Origin: Vitis vinifera
Taxonomy: Eukaryota; Streptophyta; Magnoliopsida; Vitales; Vitaceae
DNA: 64,000 nt
Direction of reading: 5' to 3'
NCBI RefSeq assembly: GCF_030704535.1
Contig: NC_081811.1
Location: 5,125,001 to 5,189,000 of the forward strand
Shown here: in pieces, positions 1-12,591 of the stretch
Layout: every line of letters starts with the position of its first letter
How positions within the stretch are numbered: the stretch's first letter is position 1
Notes under the pieces: model-generated
Databases searched by the model: none
The model's input: only the letters and a program-made list of their open reading frames with translations
Told to the model about the DNA's origin: nothing
Program-made: the position numbers and the translations under genes

Positions 1-638
1 TTCAAGGTTTGGTAGAAGATGGTGTGGGTGAGGATGAGGTGGTGGGAATTGAAACATGACATTAACAAATATGAGGAAGAGATTTCGAGGACGTTTACAT
101 CATATACCAAACCCAACCAACATCGCCACTGTTGCTTTCACTTTCCTTCTTTTCTTCCCCGCACGTCCGCTCCCCGTGATGATCCAGATTTAGATATGAA
201 GAATAAATAATAACTTCACTTTACGAGTAAATCAAGACAGACAATGATGTGGGGTGGTTTGACCGGCCCTGTTGGGAGCGGTTGAATGGTCCCCATGTGG
301 CGGCTGTTCATATGAATTAACTCACACTCTTAAATGGGTAGAAATCAAAGCTTAAGGATTAAAGTGGATTTGTGGTTGCTTCGGTGATAGTGAAGTTTTA
401 CCAAAGCTTGGAACCATGGACCCTGCAGTTGGAGTTTTCCGCTGTGATTTTCCCATCACGTTTTCGTTCGACACCCGACAAATTTTCCACCGGTTTCTAC
501 TACTTGACTCAGAAATTAAGTCTTTGGTTACAACGCTTTCTTAAACTTCTTGAGATATCATGTTTTGTCGAGTTGTTTAATCTTTAATCATATTGGAATG
601 TAGTGAAGTGAAAGATATGTTTTATCAACCAATTAAAT
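1..638. other. Intergenic, downstream of the PP2C gene
   Basis: No gene can be supported here. Short open frames lack similarity to anything I recognise and have no splice context. Part of it may be 3' flanking or UTR sequence of the minus-strand PP2C gene, whose stop codon lies at 1024-1026. Confidence 0.5.
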
Positions 639-844
639 TATGTTTGGTTCGGAAAATTCCAGAGAAAATATATATAAAAAATAAAAATAAATAAAAAAAG
701 TGAAAAAAAAATTAAAATCATCAAATTTTTTTAAAAATTTATTTCATTATTTTCTTTCATATTTTTCATGATAGAATCAAACAAAGAAAATTATTTTTTG
801 TAACATTATTTTTCTTTTCTTCCTACTTTTCGGAACCAAACATA
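639..844. mobile_element. Small MITE-like element with terminal inverted repeats
   Basis: An AT-rich segment of about 206 bp is bounded by inverted repeats: the left end reads TATGTTTGGTTCGGAAAA and the right end is its near-perfect reverse complement at 827-844. There is no coding capacity. The inverted ends plus AT-rich filler are typical of non-autonomous DNA transposons (MITEs). I could not fix a target-site duplication, so the superfamily is undetermined. A more degenerate relative may lie at 33661-33945. Confidence 0.6.
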
Positions 845-1023
845 AGGTTGCAGTGCATAGACCATTTCTTCATTAGAACAGGAGGGGTGGGGGGAGGGGG
901 AAGAACTTCAATTTGAAGAAAGAGAATGTCAAAGAAAAGAAAAACTGTGATTCTGAAAAACATAGATGATTTACTCATTGAAAATTGTTACATTGTTGAG
1001 GGGATATGTGAATGTGAAAACAA

Positions 1024-4000
1024 CTATCCTGATGATCTCCAGATCCTTCCCTCGAGGGAAACCACCATAACAGAAACGTCGTCATGATATTTACGTCTAT
1101 CTCCATGGGGAATATCAAGCAATTCATGGAAATCCATTCCTGCAAATAGCAAGACAACAAGAACAAATATGAGCCTATAGATTATTTCCATTCCTCTCCC
1201 ATACAGTTTTGGCCAAAATAAATTTTGGTTTTGAAAACAAAACCAGTAAGGAAAAATAATTTAAAAAATCCCAAACATGTACAGATTGAAAGTAGTTCAT
1301 TTTTGTCAAGGCCGGGTTGTTGAACAGAATATCTAGCCAAGTAACATGCATAAAAATATTCTCGTCACATTCCAGACAAGCTTTGAATTTCCCTGAAGTT
1401 TAACATTTCACATTTTTGTTTTGTTTATCAACCCTGTCATTCCAGACTGATCCCAACCATGTCATTTCCATTTTTTGTTTCTTTTTCTATAATTCAATTA
1501 GTTTTCCTTTTAAGCAAAAATGATAGCAATCCCAACTCAGTGCCATGATGAACTGCACTGCATTAGGTTACTGTTTGGCCATTGTGACATAAGTAGACAA
1601 AAATGAACTATAGATGAGTGAAGTTTGAGAGTTCCGAAGTGGGGTTCGCACTTCCAACAGTCGGCAGCGACATTATAGGAAATAATTCTCACATTTTGTG
1701 TGGTGGGTTTTAAATTTTTTAAAGAATATATGTAATATTTGAACCTTCCCAGTAACTTAACAGATTGGAAGGCTGTGATCAGCTAATCACCCCACTATTT
1801 GGACAAGGTGGGCATTCAAATGCAAGGCAGTACATTGAGAACCCATATGTACTTAACTGAGGATAGCATACTGACTCCTAGCTTTCATTAATCCTAAAGA
1901 GATCTAAGAAAGTAAAAGTTAATCTAAATGAACTGACCATTCTTTTTTGCAGCACGAAAGAGAAGCTCCGCAATGAGGTATTGTGCAGGATCACCTTCTG
2001 GGACATTTTCCATGAACCATGTGACATGGGCAACAACCTCTTCATTGCTGAAGTACTGGTAAAGCCCATCAGAGGAGAGTACCAAGAATCGATCACTTGA
2101 AGAGAGTCGGTGATGAAGGACTGAAGGGATGCAACTGACATATGGAGTGGTTCCCACATAATCAATCTGAAACATCTCCAGAAGAGCTTCATTGCATTTT
2201 GGCTGCATCCATCAAGTACAAAGGAACACTCTTTGATCAATTCTACATCCAAAGAGTTTCATGTATAAATATTTATTTAGATAAATGGGTTGCATAAAAT
2301 GGGAAGTACACAATCATGATATCCTATCATTCTTTTTATTTATTTATTTATTTATTTATTTTTATTTGTTTGATAGGCAATCAAGATATCCTATCATGGG
2401 ACTAAGAAGGATGCAGTATGGGCATTAAGATTAGGCCATGCAATCTGGGCATATTAGACATGCTTGGTGAAGTAATCTGAACTTTCTTCTCTGCAAATGC
2501 TCAAAATGTTCAGTCATCCTTGAAAACTTGTGGCCTACATTTGCACAATAAAGAGTACTCTTCTAATACAGAGCCTTAATTTTTGCAAAACAAAGAATAT
2601 GAAGCAGTACTGCATCTCATTCTATGTTGTCAATACACCAAACAATGAGTGATCCTTGGCCATTGCCTAAAAGTCACATTAACAGTTATGCCTTATAAAG
2701 AAACCATAACAGGGCGGAGCTAGCTTTGGGCTTAGGAGGTGCACATGCCCCCATGAAAAAATAAAATCAAAAGGGTTCAATCGCTAGATCTCAATTACAA
2801 TGGATAACAAACTGCATTCCTGGCTCCACCGCTAAAACCATAAGGATGCTGCAAAATGAGAACTTGCAATCCACTTGGATCATGCAATGATGCAATGTTT
2901 GGCGGCCTAGGTCTAGATTCATAAAATTTACACATTCCCTAGAGAGGTATATTTTACTTCTACTTTTTTTTTTTTTGATAAGTAAAAGACTTCTAGCATT
3001 TTACTTCTACATTTCCCCAACAGCAAATTTTCATTACTCTTGCACCTACTATTGCCAAAAATTTGCCTGTAGGAAAATGTCATTTTTGTCATCTTACAAC
3101 TAGCCTACTTCTTGAATGCTGGGACAAAAATTGTGTCTGATCAGGTAAAACCCAAGAAGCACAAGTGACTACCATCTTGAACATGTACAATTAATGTCAA
3201 AATTTAAATATCATATAGTCATACTGTTTACTGTCAACCAAGTTCAGCTAGTGTTTAAATCTCCTTGACATATAAAACATGTGCACATTTGAGTATAATA
3301 TTTTTTGTAAGTATATTCACTAATAAGTGACAAAGATGGGCACAATTAAGTACATGAAGAGTATATTGACACTCTGTCGTAGTCAACAAATTATAGCTTA
3401 TAAACCACTACATCTACCTTCAGATTCTCAATGAGGAATACATATGGGACAATAGGAAATACCATATTAATAGGTGAAATGGACTCTAATGATAAGTTTT
3501 CCCTTTTCTATTACATGTATCATGTTCCTGTGAGGTTGCATTTGTCCTCAATTTCAAATATCCAAGCAAGTTTTCCAAATTATCACTAGCCTATACAAAC
3601 ACCTATGAGATACCAGCATATGCATTCTAAAATGGGCTAAATGGATAAAAAGTATTTTAATCAAACTAGTACAAATCACACATATATGAAAATCAACAAA
3701 TATAGCAACTTATGCAACCAATAACCTTCTAAACAAATCAGTTATTGAATTCACTGACCTCCTTAAGAAACCCTGCACCAAATGCTCTGGTGACTTTTAA
3801 CTGCCCTTTCACTCTATCATTCAAAATGGCTTGATTGTCATCAACATGTTCTGCTTTTATCCTCAATACTTCCTGCAGTATTCAAACAAGAATGCAAAGC
3901 TATCTTTTTAAGTACCAGCATATGCTGCTTTTATATGTAGTAAAGAATAGCATAACACCTGTCATAGACTAAAATATGTATCAAAGGATTGCCATAGAGG

Positions 4001-7000
4001 AGACTGGAATATTAATTGCTGTATTCACTCTGATTGCATGTTGGTGACTCTTCAAGCATAGACAATATGAAAGACACTGACCAACCCACTTAAAGAAAAA
4101 AATGTGGGTGGGGTTGTCAGATAGTCACAATGCAATTTACATTTTTATTATTCTAGATCCCACTTGATCCTCTGAATGCCACAAAAGTGACAATCAATTC
4201 TATCATGGCTTCATTTGGGGCTCAAAAATGTCAGAGCAATACAACAGCAGGCTACAAGCTGAAACAATAGACAAGAAGGCTCAACAACATAACAGCTCAA
4301 CAGCTCATAAACCTCATTCTTACAGGCGACATTTTACCGATCATAATTATCTTGAATAACACAACTCATAGGTAGATTCTGCAGCATAACTTAAACTTGG
4401 AGAAGCATGTGATTTAATCGTAAAATTTCCATAACCAAAGACACAAAACAAACTTCAAGTATTCTGCTTTTAAATCAACCTTCAATCATACAAAGAGGCT
4501 TAAGTTGTTGCATGTTAAATAGTATATACTTCAAGGACAAGTTTGTGACCAGAGAAAAATGGAAAAGAAAAGCAAAGTTCCAAAACAAACCCTGAAAAAT
4601 GGAGCTAAAAAGTGATAACATCATAGACCAACGAGATGTAGCCCCACATCATCAACATAGAGGACATTCTACATTTTTATTTGTGAATCCTTACATTTTT
4701 TCAATTAATAGCAAAAAGCATTAAGATTATCAAAGGTTTTTCCTGGCTCTTTAACAAATTAAAATGACCACAGGATTTCCACATGTGCAAATGTGGGTGA
4801 GGCTATTAATTTTTTTCATCATTAAGCAGAAGTCCTTTTGAATCATGGACATAATCAGATTCCATGAGCAAACTAACAAATATCTTCACTTAATAGCATA
4901 TGTTCTCCATAACCCTCTGTTAAGGTAGTTTGGCAAAACTCAGCAGATTCATTCTCATAAACTCTATGAACTCACTGCATATCATGTAAATATATTTTAG
5001 AAGCAAACATTCTAAAAGGGGCCATTTGCAAGGGCAAGTTTTTGAAGCATCATTACATGTATATGTGCTGAATGTTTACTTCTAAAATATCAGTGTACAA
5101 GGTGCAATCACAATGAATAAATCAACTAAAAGCCTATTTTGTCCCCTGGGTTATGTCAACTCAAACATGGTATAAAATTCTATATGGAGAGGAAGGTTTC
5201 TTACAATTTTATTGTGAATATGAAGTTCATAAGCTGACATATAGCTTCATTCTAAATTTTTAAGAAGGATAACAGGACTACAGGAGTAAATCACTAATCC
5301 AAAGGGGATGATTTAAGCACTAATTAAAAAAATGTTTCACAATCAATCATGAATAACATATTAGTATGAAGAGTCCAAAAAAATTTCCAAATTATAGGTA
5401 GCCAATTAACTCCTTTATAGAAACATCATGAAACAATAGCTAGATTGAGCCTTTCTGAAGAGATGGGAAAAATGTTACACACCTCTTCAATACTTGTGCT
5501 GTGATCAGTGGAAAGCTGAACCGCCCTCATTTTTAATCTGCAAAAGGAGATCTCTCTGTTCTTATTTGCCTTGTTAACTTGACAGTTCTGGTTATGCATA
5601 GGAGACTCCTCAGATATTCTATCAAGTTCCATGCGTACAAGTGACTCTCGGGACCTATTCCGATGCCTCACATCATCCTTTGCAAGATTTGGGTTAGGGT
5701 GGCGATCATTTGGCCTCTCCTGTGCCAGGATCACACGGCTATCCCCAAGGTTCATGACATACACATCTTGATCCTTCATTAACATCACTAAAACACAAGA
5801 ACCCATCAAAGCAAGCTCTGGGTTTTTGTCAAGAGCTTTTTCCACCATTTCCATGTAAGCCTCCTCAGTGGTTTCAAGTGCTCGAGCCATTGCCCTCAAG
5901 ACTGCATCATGATCAATAACTCCTGATTTGCATCTCCTGACAGGTCCCGAGGTTTCAGCCATCCTATCATCAACACAAGTCTCCTCCCTGTGCCAATCAT
6001 AACTCCAAGGGAACAGTTTCTTACGCAAGGACTTCTGTTTCCGGTACATTTTTCGAATCTTAGAACTGATAAGGGACTTTCTCATACCCTGCCTTTGCTC
6101 TGAAACAGAGAGAGGGGCTAGAACGCTATTAGATTCCATCCTGATCCCGCCATTTTCTCCTGAAGTGGTGGGATCTTCACAGTACTGGCTAGAACTATCT
6201 CCTTTTGTGCTGGTCACTGAGCATGACCTGAGTTGTTCTTCTTGTAAAATTCCCCTGGAATGCAAAACATCTGAACTTGGCTGCCAATCCCATGAACCCC
6301 TTCTTTGGTTTCCGCCCTCAGAAACTGAAAGTGAACTTTCTCCATCCCATGATTCCATCTGAAGTAGTTCATAAAGTCGCTTGCTTTTCCTCCCTTGACC
6401 AGTTAAGTTTGCAGTTGGCGCAGCAATGGATTCTACACCCAAGACACCAGGCTTTCCACAACTAGATTGCAATTCAAGAACCCCCCTCACTCCATCTTTT
6501 TCTTCAACTATCTCACAGTTAGAGCAGTGATCCCTGATAGTTCCTGGGTTGCATGATTCTTCTAAAGTACCAGAAATTACTTCATTTAACTGGGAAATCG
6601 GATGGTTATCCTTTCCGCATTCAGAATCAACTGTAGCATCCCTATTCATGGGGAGTTCAAGATTCAGCAGATCATTCACAGACTTTTCCTCATAATCCCA
6701 AAGCAGTCCTTCCAATTCTTTGTCTATAGCTTTATACAGATGGCTCATCAAAAAATCCGGTGCATCTGGGCCACTAAAACCATCATATATTCCAATAAAC
6801 AACCATCCTTGTTCTTCAGAAAGCACAACATGAACCCTATCCTCACCAGCCTTGCCATGAGCCCATTGCAAATTGTGAGTTTTCCTATACTCCCCTTCCG
6901 ATGGCCCCACATCAAGACAGTTTCGTGGAGCCTCCGGCCGGAACTTTGGCTCCCTAGGATGCCATGCAAATTGAGTGACTGGGTGCAAGAAAAACCGTTG

Positions 7001-7720
7001 CATCCAACTGGATCCAATTGAATGTCTAGAGAAGGTTCGGGACAGGGTGCTTTTCATTGGCCCACTCACACTCCTCATCAATCGTTGGAGGCCTGGCCTT
7101 CTACGACCATGTGCAAGCGGTGCCGAGAAGTTGGATTTGTCCGTAGCATCCAAAGGACCCGACATTACTCCTTTTTCAATGGGCCCAGACATAAAACCAC
7201 CTCCCCTCTCCAAAGGACCTGAAGCAAAACCTCTCTCGAGAGGACCAGACATAAATCCATTCAGAGGTCCAGACCCACGAGGTACTGGCTGCAAAGGTAT
7301 TGCAGCAAATGAGGATGTGCTTTCAAATGATGCAGCAGGTTCTTGGGCATCACTTGTAAACAATGCATTGGAGTTTCCAGTTCGAGCCGTAGAAACATTG
7401 GCACTCACTGATGCCCCTGAAATGGCTTTAAATGTGGTTTCTGGGAAACACTTGTTGGGTCGGTGTACAGCCGAGGGATCATCTATATTCTCATGCCGAA
7501 AGGAACCACTCAATGTTTCTGAATCAAGGGTGCTCGAATCAACAGTAAACCTCTCAGAGTTTGATGGGGTAATAGCAGGAGAGTCGAGAATCATGGGTCT
7601 AACATAACAGAAGGAATGGCCTAGTCCTTCATCCAGTGGCTCCAGTAAGTCTAAGTCAACACCACCTTTTCCATTGAAGGGCACAAAGCACCCGACAACT
7701 CGAGAAGTGCTATTCCCCAT
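1024..7720 (-). CDS. POL: POLTERGEIST-type protein phosphatase 2C
   Basis: Four coding exons on the minus strand: 7720-5483, 3872-3759, 2202-1938 and 1139-1024 (TAG), 2733 nt, 910 aa. All junctions are GT-AG and phases agree (0, 0, 1). The protein starts [11 protein letters not shown], so Gly2 and the nearby Cys fit the N-myristoylation/palmitoylation described for plant POL/PLL phosphatases. SGPLE-type repeats lie near residues 155-200. The PP2C domain is split: [14 protein letters not shown] near 312, then a long poorly conserved insert, then GSCVLVML near 640 with [18 protein letters not shown] in exon 3 and the metal-site DDVSV near 890. By family, POL acts in CLAVATA/WUSCHEL stem-cell signalling at the plasma membrane and dephosphorylates Ser/Thr. 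Length and whole-protein pattern match Arabidopsis POL (about 850 aa). The long insert is a family trait. Orthology to POL rather than a PLL paralogue is likely but not proven here. Confidence 0.95.
2311..2397 (-). mobile_element. Ultra-short LINE-tail insertion with target-site duplication
   Basis: A 20-bp direct repeat with one mismatch (2311-2330 and 2378-2397) flanks a 47-bp T-rich insert (2331-2377). Read on the minus strand, the insert is CCTATCAAAC followed by A-rich (TAAA)n sequence, like the tails of the LINEs in this window. It lies in intron 3 of the PP2C gene. I read it as an extreme 5'-truncated LINE integration. Confidence 0.65.
2951..3010 (-). mobile_element. Ultra-short LINE-tail insertion with target-site duplication
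   Basis: A perfect 13-bp direct repeat, ATTTTACTTCTAC, at 2951-2963 and 2998-3010 flanks a 34-bp insert. On the minus strand the insert ends CTTTTACTTATC plus a run of A, the same 3' end as the LINE that terminates at 42610. It sits in the same PP2C intron (3758-2203) as the insertion at 2311-2397. Confidence 0.75.
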
Positions 7721-8700
7721 TACTCAAAAACCCTTATCAAATAGGACACATTAGAAATGGAGGGTTTCTGCGGCTTTGCACCATAAGCAAGAACAAAAGG
7801 AATGATCTCAGACCAAATCGCCAAAACCCAATAATCCCTTCAACCTCCTGGAGATTCTTCCGGTAACTATGCATCATCTAATCCTCAGACTTGAAGCATT
7901 GGAATCCGAAGCTAATTTTATCACAAAATATAGGTTTTCTATAACAGCTAAAATAAACCCCACCTTGGGTTTATCAGTTTGCGGGCAAAATCAACCCAGT
8001 CTTTCATCAATTAAAACTATAAACAAAACATAGAGCTACCTTAAACGACTAAAAATTGGAAAGTACAATGATCTGACCTTCTCAAAACTGTCTGGAGTGA
8101 AACAAAGCAGTGGATCGGGCACAGCAGCAAACAGATCTAGTAGCTTCAAGGACACCAAATAGAACGCATCACATACAAACAAAACCCACAAGACAATCGA
8201 AGCTGAGATTGGTTGGAGCAATTGAAAATTGCCCACTTTTCAATTTCAAAAGAAAAACTGTGAGTGATGAGATAATAGATATTCACAGAGAAAACAACGA
8301 AGGAGGGGGATGAATGAAAAACGGAGAACAGATGAAGAGAACTTCCAAAAAAAATTAAAAAAGGCAGACCCAGAAACAAAAATGAAAAAAAAAATGTGGG
8401 CTTTTGTAATTAAAAAATATGGGATTGGGTCTATGATGAATCAATGTTTGAGTTCATCAAGGACTGAGGGGAGGAGGGGTCTCCGTCTTGGGGTTTTCAA
8501 ATGGTTTGGGAGGGTAAAAAAAAAAAAATTAAAATCAAAAGAAAAAGAAAAAGGAAGAAAATGTATTACGTTGAAAAGTTGAAACAGTTAAGAGTTGAGA
8601 TGGGGCTTTGGTCCTTTTCTTTTCAATTTTTGCCATCGAATGATTGGTGGCGTATTGGTGCTGTTGGAGTCAATAAATAACCACTGCCCATCATCATGGC
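7721..8700 (-). promoter_or_regulatory. 5' leader and promoter region of the PP2C gene
   Basis: This stretch lies directly upstream of the PP2C start codon and holds no supportable coding sequence. It probably includes the 5' UTR, possibly with a leader intron, and the core promoter. I could not place a transcription start or a TATA box with confidence. Confidence 0.4.
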
Positions 8701-11700
8701 CACGATTGAATTGATTTGTATGTGTGGGGTTTTTGTGGGGTCTTCCCCTCCTTTCAAACCCATTTTTGTTCTTTCATTCTCATCTTTTTCATATGACACC
8801 AAAGTAGACTATATAATTGATTTGAGTTTTCCAAATGATAGGTTGAATCCCCTCAGGGAATATATTTCATCCCCAAATCTGTTTTCTTCTTGTATTAATT
8901 CAGAAGAAAAAGAGAATTTAAATACCACTAACAAAGTGAGGATATATTTGGCAAATAGACAAACCCTCTTCTTTATTACTGAAAAGTCTAAAGTAGTTGA
9001 TGATTATGTGTGTGTTTTCCACGTAGCAAGTTGAATGGGGGGGTTATGGTGATGGGCATGTCTGAAAAGAAACCCTTCTCACAAGTCACAACCCGGAGAT
9101 CAGAAAAGTCTGGCTATTAATGTGAAGATGCTTGATGAGGTGGAATATTAATAGGACACAATGCAATTTTTTGGCTTTAAATGGTTTATTCCATGTCACA
9201 TGTGCTTTAAATAAGGAAAGAAGTTGAATAAATGGCATGGATTCGTGCCTAATTCGAATTCATTTGTTCAACGTACTGTTTGTGTCAAAAAAAGTCATTG
9301 GGAACACCAGTCTTTTGACTGCCCTTTGTAATTAGTATGAAATTATAATTTGAGTAAATTCAAACAATAATAAAATTCGTGAAATAATAACAGAGATTAT
9401 TTTAATTATTTATTTTTTAATTTAAATTATATCATTAAATTATTTTATTAATATATTTAATTTATTTAATAATTTAAATTAAATTATTAAATTGGTCCAC
9501 CAAACAACTACAAAGTAGTTATTGATTGATTCACCAAAACTATATATTAAAAATGTTTTATGCTTTAAAATATTTTCTGAACTTTGATAGCAAACTATTT
9601 TTGAAATCATAATCACCTAAGAATCTAACAAGATTTTCGAGTAGAGATTTGAGGCCAGCAAAGGCCAGACTGGTTGAACTCCCTGCTAATGTGGCTAATG
9701 TTAGGTCTGCCCCGGCAATAAAGACAAAATCTTCTGATTTCATTGTAGGCCAACAGAACGTTTCCGCATGCTTGCATTAATGAAATAGGGGCTTATTTTC
9801 CATGGCACTTCTCTTGTGATTGTGGTAGCAGAAAAAACCCACTCAGTGTTGTTAAAAAAGTCAATAAATTCGTCCGAAGGTGCATGAACCTCTGGGCATA
9901 TGCAAAGGCAAGGGTCCCATTAATTTAAGAGATGGGTTAGGGTGGAGGTGGGGGGCCTTGACCTCACTCTCTAATCACATATATTATATACATAAAAATA
10001 AACTTTTGTACAAGTGAAGTTACAAAGCGATGTGGGATGGAGACAAATGAAGCTTTACGTCATTCACATTACATGAACATTTAATTTAAGGAATGTGTGT
10101 TGTTAAACTAGATTAGTGGTAAATAGTATGAGTTGTTTTTGAATTTCGTCTGTAAATTCACTGTGGTGCCTAACATGATAGTGGGTGGGGCATGCAAAGG
10201 ACCAACTCCACCATCATCCATCTCTTTCCTACTTGTTGAACTACCAAACTCACTAAATGTGCTCTATTTTCAACGCTAGATATGGATAAGTCTATAATAA
10301 CTTCAAATTTCTCATCACATTAGATGGATTCAGATGGATTGTGGTGCTTAATACAGTTAAGTAGCAGAAATAAAAACAATAATAATAATTCTTTATGGGA
10401 AAGAGTAGTTGAAGCAGGCATCTCCAACCAATCCCCACAAAAAAATATGTATACTTTTGAGGGGCACCCAGGAGGGATTGCATCATATATGCAGACCAAA
10501 CAAAACCCAGAGTCAGGAAAGGGCATTAAAGAAAAAAGATAGAAAAACAATGTAAGCCTAATTTGATTCCCACATCCTTCCAGGCCACTCACCATTTAAA
10601 TAAAGACATACTTAGGTCTGGAGACTGGGACTCGTAAGTAGTGAGGCAGTTGAATTGTGATGAGGATTACATCACAGTGGTCACTAGGGAGTATTATATT
10701 CTCTAGGTTAAATCAAATGCCCTTTTGAAAATATCAAGCTGTTGTCAGTTGATTATCGTTTGCTAAAAGGTCAATTGATTTTGATAATTATGCGTTATGT
10801 CTTAGAGTCTATTTTGAATTTATGATCAATGATTTGCTCCATTCAAGGGGCTAAGGGAGTGCCTACCCCACAAAGCTTTCCAAGCACAGTAAGTGATCCT
10901 GTCAAATGATCACACTCGTGAGCATTAGGTACCAAGGCAATAATCACAACTCTGTGAATCATTTCATCTGGCAAAAGAAAGGAAAATAAAAACTTGGACC
11001 TAGGACCACTGGTTCTATATACAGATCATGTGAGGCCCTTAAAAGAGGAAAGGTTCCTCTTCCGGTGTCCCTTTCAGATTTTTATTTTATACTAGTAGAA
11101 ATACTAGGGTCAAACTCTCTTGTCTCTGGTCCTGATTTTTCTCATTTTAAAAGACGTGGAAAGGATCATGATTTCACTGATCACGTGGACTCTTGCCCTA
11201 GGATTCACAGCAGTGATCAGAAAATGCCAAAACTCCAAGAGGAGAGATATATAATCATGAACAGGACCATTGATTCACATCCTAGAAATCCTGGGTATGA
11301 TTCTCAGTAAAGGGAATTGATTCTAAAGCATTCCAGGCTTCCTTTTTTTGTTTTTTAAGGCTTATAATAATAGGAAATAAGGGAAGGGCCTACACTTACC
11401 CTAGTTTTCTAATACCACTGAAAGGGGTCTCTGCAGCATTTCAGTATGGTAGAGGATGCTAATGGACAAATGGTATCAGGTTCCTACGAGCCTATTCTAC
11501 AGATAAATTTGCATGCAAGTGGGTCAAACATGTTGGACCCACCTAAGAAAATTATCCTCTTGTCTTGTGAGTTGATTTTGTGTGGCTCTCCAATTCCAAA
11601 GATCATTTTCTTGAATTTTCTCGCACTGTTGAGCTGTTATGCCTATTTCTATACCATGTCAGACTTCCTTTTTTTCTTCCCAGTCATTTTTCGTTACCAT

Positions 11701-12591
11701 TCCAATCACCATGGATTGCGGGACACATGGCGTTGGACTCTGTGAGACCACTTTAATAAAGGAACTCTCAAGTCATTTTGATGTTCCCCATGTTCCCATT
11801 TTTCACTTTGAATTAGCTCCATCTCCTGTCCCCAGTGCCATTGTTTTTCTTTTTCACCTCACCCACAGAAGGACAAAAGGAAAAAAAAAAAAAAGGTCGT
11901 GCCTTTTGTCAAAGTTTTCTTTAACTAGTTTTTTTGTTCACTTTTACTTATTATATTTGATCTTTTTCTACAACTTTTAAACTTAATCACCACTTTTTGT
12001 TTTGTTCATGAATAAAGAGGAGAAAATTTTTGGACTTAATCCAAAGTTGTAGCAATGGAAATATGTGTTCTGCCTCTAGCTATTGAAACCCAAAGCTTCG
12101 TTCTCCATTCTTAAAGATAAATGTAGTGTACTAGTGGGGTGAATTTGACTGGAAAGGCCTCAATGTGAGTTTCTAGTACACTAGAATTGACTGGACAGGA
12201 TAGTTCTAACACATGTGTTCCAAATGTTTGCACGCATTTGGAGGTTGTTCTTGTTCATCTGGAAAATATCTTGATTTGATATACCCTCAGATCTCAAGGG
12301 AACCAGTGACAATGGATCCTAACTATTACAGCACCAGCAGGTGCTGGCCTATTAAAGCAACCTACTGATTCACATGTGACCTTTGAAGTTCCAATGCTTT
12401 ATAGGCTAAGAAAGATTATAGAGAAACAGGATAATAATCAAAAAAAAAAAGAAAAAAAAAAAAAGAAAAGGAAAGGGAAAGATAACATAGGAAAAAAGAT
12501 ACATAATCAGGCAAAAAAATATGTTGGTTGTTGATCAATTATATTATTGAGCTGACATACTTACATGAAATACTCAGGAATAGGGACAACT
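8701..12591. other. Intergenic region between PP2C and START-like genes
   Basis: About 3.9 kb without a supportable gene. It contains AT-rich low-complexity DNA (about 9400-9500), A-rich tracts (about 11880-11895 and 12440-12470) and scattered short frames with no recognisable domain. The last few hundred bases probably include the 3' UTR of the minus-strand START-like gene. Confidence 0.5.

Noticed and set aside
6975-7607. 210-codon plus-strand frame across PP2C exon 1
   Set aside because: It is the antisense shadow of a strongly conserved coding exon and resembles no protein.
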